Assembly (NCBI GenBank): GCA_947581645.1
Contig: CANPVF010000143.1
Coordinates: 1-33,175, forward strand
DNA: 33,175 nucleotides
Direction of reading: 5' to 3'
Source: Candidatus Caribbeanibacter nitroreducens
GTDB lineage: Bacteria; Gemmatimonadota; Gemmatimonadetes; Palauibacterales; Palauibacteraceae
The translations under genes and the position numbers were made by a program. The notes below the pieces were generated by a model. That model ran no database searches. It was not told the origin of the DNA and worked only from the letters and a program-made list of their open reading frames with translations. The stretch's first letter is position 1. Each line of letters opens with the position of its first letter. Positions 31,077 to 33,175 of this stretch are shown one piece after another.

Positions 31077-32420
31077 TCACACGAAGAACCGCTGGAACTC
31101 CGAGATGCGATCGGGGGCGGCGAAGAGGATCACCCGGTCACCGGGGTGCACCCGGTCCTGCCCCCGTGGGGTGATGACCTCGTTCCCCCGGACGATGGCG
31201 CCCACCAGGCCCCGCTCGGGCAGGTCCGCCTCGACCAGGGGCTTGCCGGCGATGGGCGCGGACTCGGAGACCTCCACCTCCATGGCCTCCGCGTCGGCCC
31301 CCTTGAGGGTGGCCACCGTGTGCACCTCGCCGCGACGGACGTAGCGGAGAATGGCGTTCACCGTGGACATCCGGGGGGAGACGGCGGCGTCCACACCGAC
31401 CCGATCCACCAGGGGCAGGTAATCGACGCGGTGCATGAGGCTGATCACCTTCCGGGCGCCGACGGTCTTGGCCAGCAGGCCCGCCAGGAGGTTCGTCTCG
31501 TCCTGGCCGGTGAGAGAGACGAAGCCGTCGATCCCGGCCACGCCCTCCATCTCCAGCAGTTCCTGGTCGGTGGCGTCGCCGTGGAGGACCAGGGCGCCGG
31601 GCAACTCCTCGGCCAGCTCCTGGCACCGGTGGCGGTCCACGTCCAGGATCGTGCAGTCCACGTCGTGCTCGTTCAGGTGTCGGGCCAGGTAGACGGCCTC
31701 GCGGTTGCCGCCGGCGATCATCACGCGCTCCAGATTGAAGCGCTCGTAGCCCGCCAGGGGCGGGACGGCCGGCAGGTCCTCGGCGCGCGAGAGCACGTAG
31801 ATGTGGTCCCCGGCCTCGATGCGGCTCGACCCCTTCGGGATCTCCGTCTCGCCGTCCCGGACGATGGCCACCGTGACCCAGCTCCGGTCCTCCAGCTTCC
31901 GGTCCAGCTCCACCAGGTTCAGGCCCGCCACCGGGGCGCCCTCCCGGACGCGCAGGCCGACCAGCTGGAGGCGTCCCTCGGCGAAGCGGACCAGGTCGGT
32001 GGCGGCCTCGCTGTTCAGCAGCTGGAAGATCTCCCAGGCGCACTCGCGCTCCGGGCTGATCAGGAGGTCGATGCCCAGCTGCTCCTGGGAGAGCACCCCG
32101 TTCTCGCCGTAGTAGTCGGTGCTGCTGAGCCGGGCCACACGGAACCCGGCGCCGAGCTGTGAGGCCACCAGGCAGGCCACCAGGTTGACCTCGTCCTGGC
32201 TGGTGACGGCCAGCAGCAGGTCCGCCTCGGTGACGCCGGCCTCCTGCAGGACGGGCAACGAGGCGCCGTTCCCGGTCACCGGGAGGACGTCGAGGTTGTC
32301 GCTCACCACCCGGGTGCGCTCGGGGTCCTTGTCGATGACCACCACGTCCTCGCCCTCCTCCGAGAGGCGTTCGGCGAGGTGGTAGCCCACGGCTCCGGCT
32401 CCGACGATCAGGATACGCAT
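31077..32420 (-). CDS. trkA: Trk system potassium uptake regulatory subunit
   Basis: Cytoplasmic gating subunit that binds NAD(H) and nucleotides, 447 aa. Two RCK repeats are visible: the first starts RILIVGAGAVGYHLAERL at residue 2, and the second starts VMIAGGNREAVYLARHL near 230. Each is followed by a TrkA-C domain (near VGLRVREGAPVAG and VEVSESAPIAGKPL). Two repeats in one chain are the TrkA form, as opposed to single-repeat KtrA. ATG 32420 is preceded by no clear ribosome site, only an AT-rich TACCCTTTA, so a leaderless mRNA is possible. An upstream in-frame extension to 32501 lacks homology. It is divergent from the M14 gene. Confidence 0.92.
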   Translation of the reverse strand: MRILIVGAGAVGYHLAERLSEEGEDVVVIDKDPERTRVVSDNLDVLPVTGNGASLPVLQEAGVTEADLLLAVTSQDEVNLVACLVASQLGAGFRVARLSSTDYYGENGVLSQEQLGIDLLISPERECAWEIFQLLNSEAATDLVRFAEGRLQLVGLRVREGAPVAGLNLVELDRKLEDRSWVTVAIVRDGETEIPKGSSRIEAGDHIYVLSRAEDLPAVPPLAGYERFNLERVMIAGGNREAVYLARHLNEHDVDCTILDVDRHRCQELAEELPGALVLHGDATDQELLEMEGVAGIDGFVSLTGQDETNLLAGLLAKTVGARKVISLMHRVDYLPLVDRVGVDAAVSPRMSTVNAILRYVRRGEVHTVATLKGADAEAMEVEVSESAPIAGKPLVEADLPERGLVGAIVRGNEVITPRGQDRVHPGDRVILFAAPDRISEFQRFFV

Positions 32421-32557
32421 GGCCGTAAAGGGTATGGAGGTTCCCCCGCGGAGAGAACCCTCCCGGTCGCCGGCGGGCTGGCCCGGCTCGAGGGGCACCA
32501 TACATTCATGGACTCACGTTCCGGCACACGGACCCCGACGATGACGGAGGTTCCACG

Positions 32558-33175
32558 ATGGACGCGGTCTCGGATGTCACCCGCCGTGCGGCGCGCGCAG
32601 GCACGGCGCTTCTCGCTGCCGCCCTGGCGGCGATCCTTCTCGCACCGGCTCCCACTCCGGCACAGGACGTTCCCACACCGGAGTCGGTGATCGGCTTCGA
32701 GCTGGGGTCGGACTACAGGCTGGCCGACTACGATCAGCTCACCGAGTACTACCGGCAGCTGGACGCGGCCTCGGACCGGATGGTCCTGCGGGAGGTCGGG
32801 ACCTCGGTGCAGGGGCGCCCCCTGTACGTGGCTTACGTCTCCAGCCGCGAGAATCTCCAGAACCTGGAGGAATACCGGGACATCTCCCGGCGGCTCGCCC
32901 GGGCCGAGGTGGACTCGGCGGAGGCCCGGCGCCTCTCGCGTGAGGGGAAGGCTTTCGTGTGGATCGACGCGGGTCTCCACTCCACCGAGGTGTCGCCGGC
33001 CCAGGCCATGCCGAACACCGCCTACCGGCTGGTCACCAGCGAGGACCCGGAGGTCCGGAAGATCCGGGAGAACACGATCGTCATGCTGATGCCGGTGATG
33101 AACCCGGACGGCCTGGACATCGTTGTGGACTGGTACCGCGAGCAGAAGGGCACTCGCTTCGAGACGGCCTCCCTC
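32558..33175 (+). CDS. M14-family zinc carboxypeptidase, N-terminal part
   Basis: Exported metallocarboxypeptidase, cut by the right edge after 206 codons. A signal peptide (GTALLAAALAAILLAPAPTPAQD) is followed by the M14 prodomain-like start with LADYDQLTEYYRQLDAAS and LREVGTSVQGRPLYVAYVSS. The zinc motif HxxE is H141-S-T-E144 in AGLHSTEVSP. The next segment MLMPVMNPDGLD matches the family strand. The third zinc ligand and the catalytic glutamate would be beyond the window. ATG 32558 has GGAGGT about 6 bases upstream. It is divergent from trkA with a 137-base shared region. Confidence 0.88.
   Translation, partial: MDAVSDVTRRAARAGTALLAAALAAILLAPAPTPAQDVPTPESVIGFELGSDYRLADYDQLTEYYRQLDAASDRMVLREVGTSVQGRPLYVAYVSSRENLQNLEEYRDISRRLARAEVDSAEARRLSREGKAFVWIDAGLHSTEVSPAQAMPNTAYRLVTSEDPEVRKIRENTIVMLMPVMNPDGLDIVVDWYREQKGTRFETASL

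Noticed and set aside
1-33175. Search for tRNA, rRNA, CRISPR repeats, transposases, integrases and direct-repeat attachment sites
   Set aside because: None was seen on reading both strands; a tool-based scan could still find a small or divergent element.

Overview
This is a chromosomal stretch of roughly 70% G+C, densely packed with genes on both strands. There is no rRNA, tRNA, CRISPR array, insertion sequence or phage module. The organism is a diderm: many products carry Sec, Tat or lipoprotein signals, and one is a DUF5916-type outer-membrane barrel ending in Phe. GTG and TTG starts, strong Shine-Dalgarno sites overlapping stop codons, the DUF5916 protein, a PadR-HAAS pair and many exported hydrolases suggest Gemmatimonadota. 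That assignment is inference from gene content, not a phylogenetic result.

Layout, left to right. A secreted amidase (minus strand, C-terminus beyond the left edge) diverges from an exported beta-lactamase-fold serine hydrolase that ends in a strong hairpin. Next is a tight plus-strand cluster: a Tat-exported gluconate-2-dehydrogenase subunit-3-like protein, a GMC flavoprotein with a four-cysteine Fe-S motif, and a YkvI-type membrane protein. A second plus-strand cluster holds an M28-like lipoprotein peptidase, a two-helix membrane protein and a SolA-like N-methyl amino acid oxidase. It converges at a perfect 11-bp hairpin on a minus-strand run, which reads CNNM/CBS membrane protein, acyl-CoA ligase, acyltransferase, dodecin. 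A hypothetical exported protein with a near-consensus promoter diverges from the DUF5916 protein, which is followed by an exported amidohydrolase, a hotdog-fold protein and a small exported helical protein.

In the right third, an uncharacterised minus-strand gene faces away from an exported RidA, which overlaps an NAD-dependent epimerase gene and is followed by a YtcJ-like amidohydrolase lipoprotein. That block converges on a PadR, HAAS-domain and mini-ExbB operon. A D-amino-acid-transaminase-like gene converges on a diaminopentanoate/amine dehydrogenase-like gene. A MutT Nudix gene converges on a trkA-trkH potassium-uptake pair, and an M14 carboxypeptidase gene runs off the right edge.

The common theme is extracytoplasmic breakdown of peptides, amides and amino acids (amidase, M28, M14, two amidohydrolases, serine hydrolase) beside cytoplasmic amino-acid and amine enzymes (SolA-like, D-transaminase-like, amine-dehydrogenase-like). 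This fits a scavenging heterotroph. I found no defence system or clearly new multi-gene machine; the more unusual points are listed as findings.

No stretch over about 300 bases lacks a gene. The longest gaps (1623-1836, 7716-7913, 15752-15938, 20186-20376, 21655-21894, 26739-26953, 28887-29127) are 187 to 241 bases. Apart from the promoter, operator and hairpin features listed, I see nothing coding in them.
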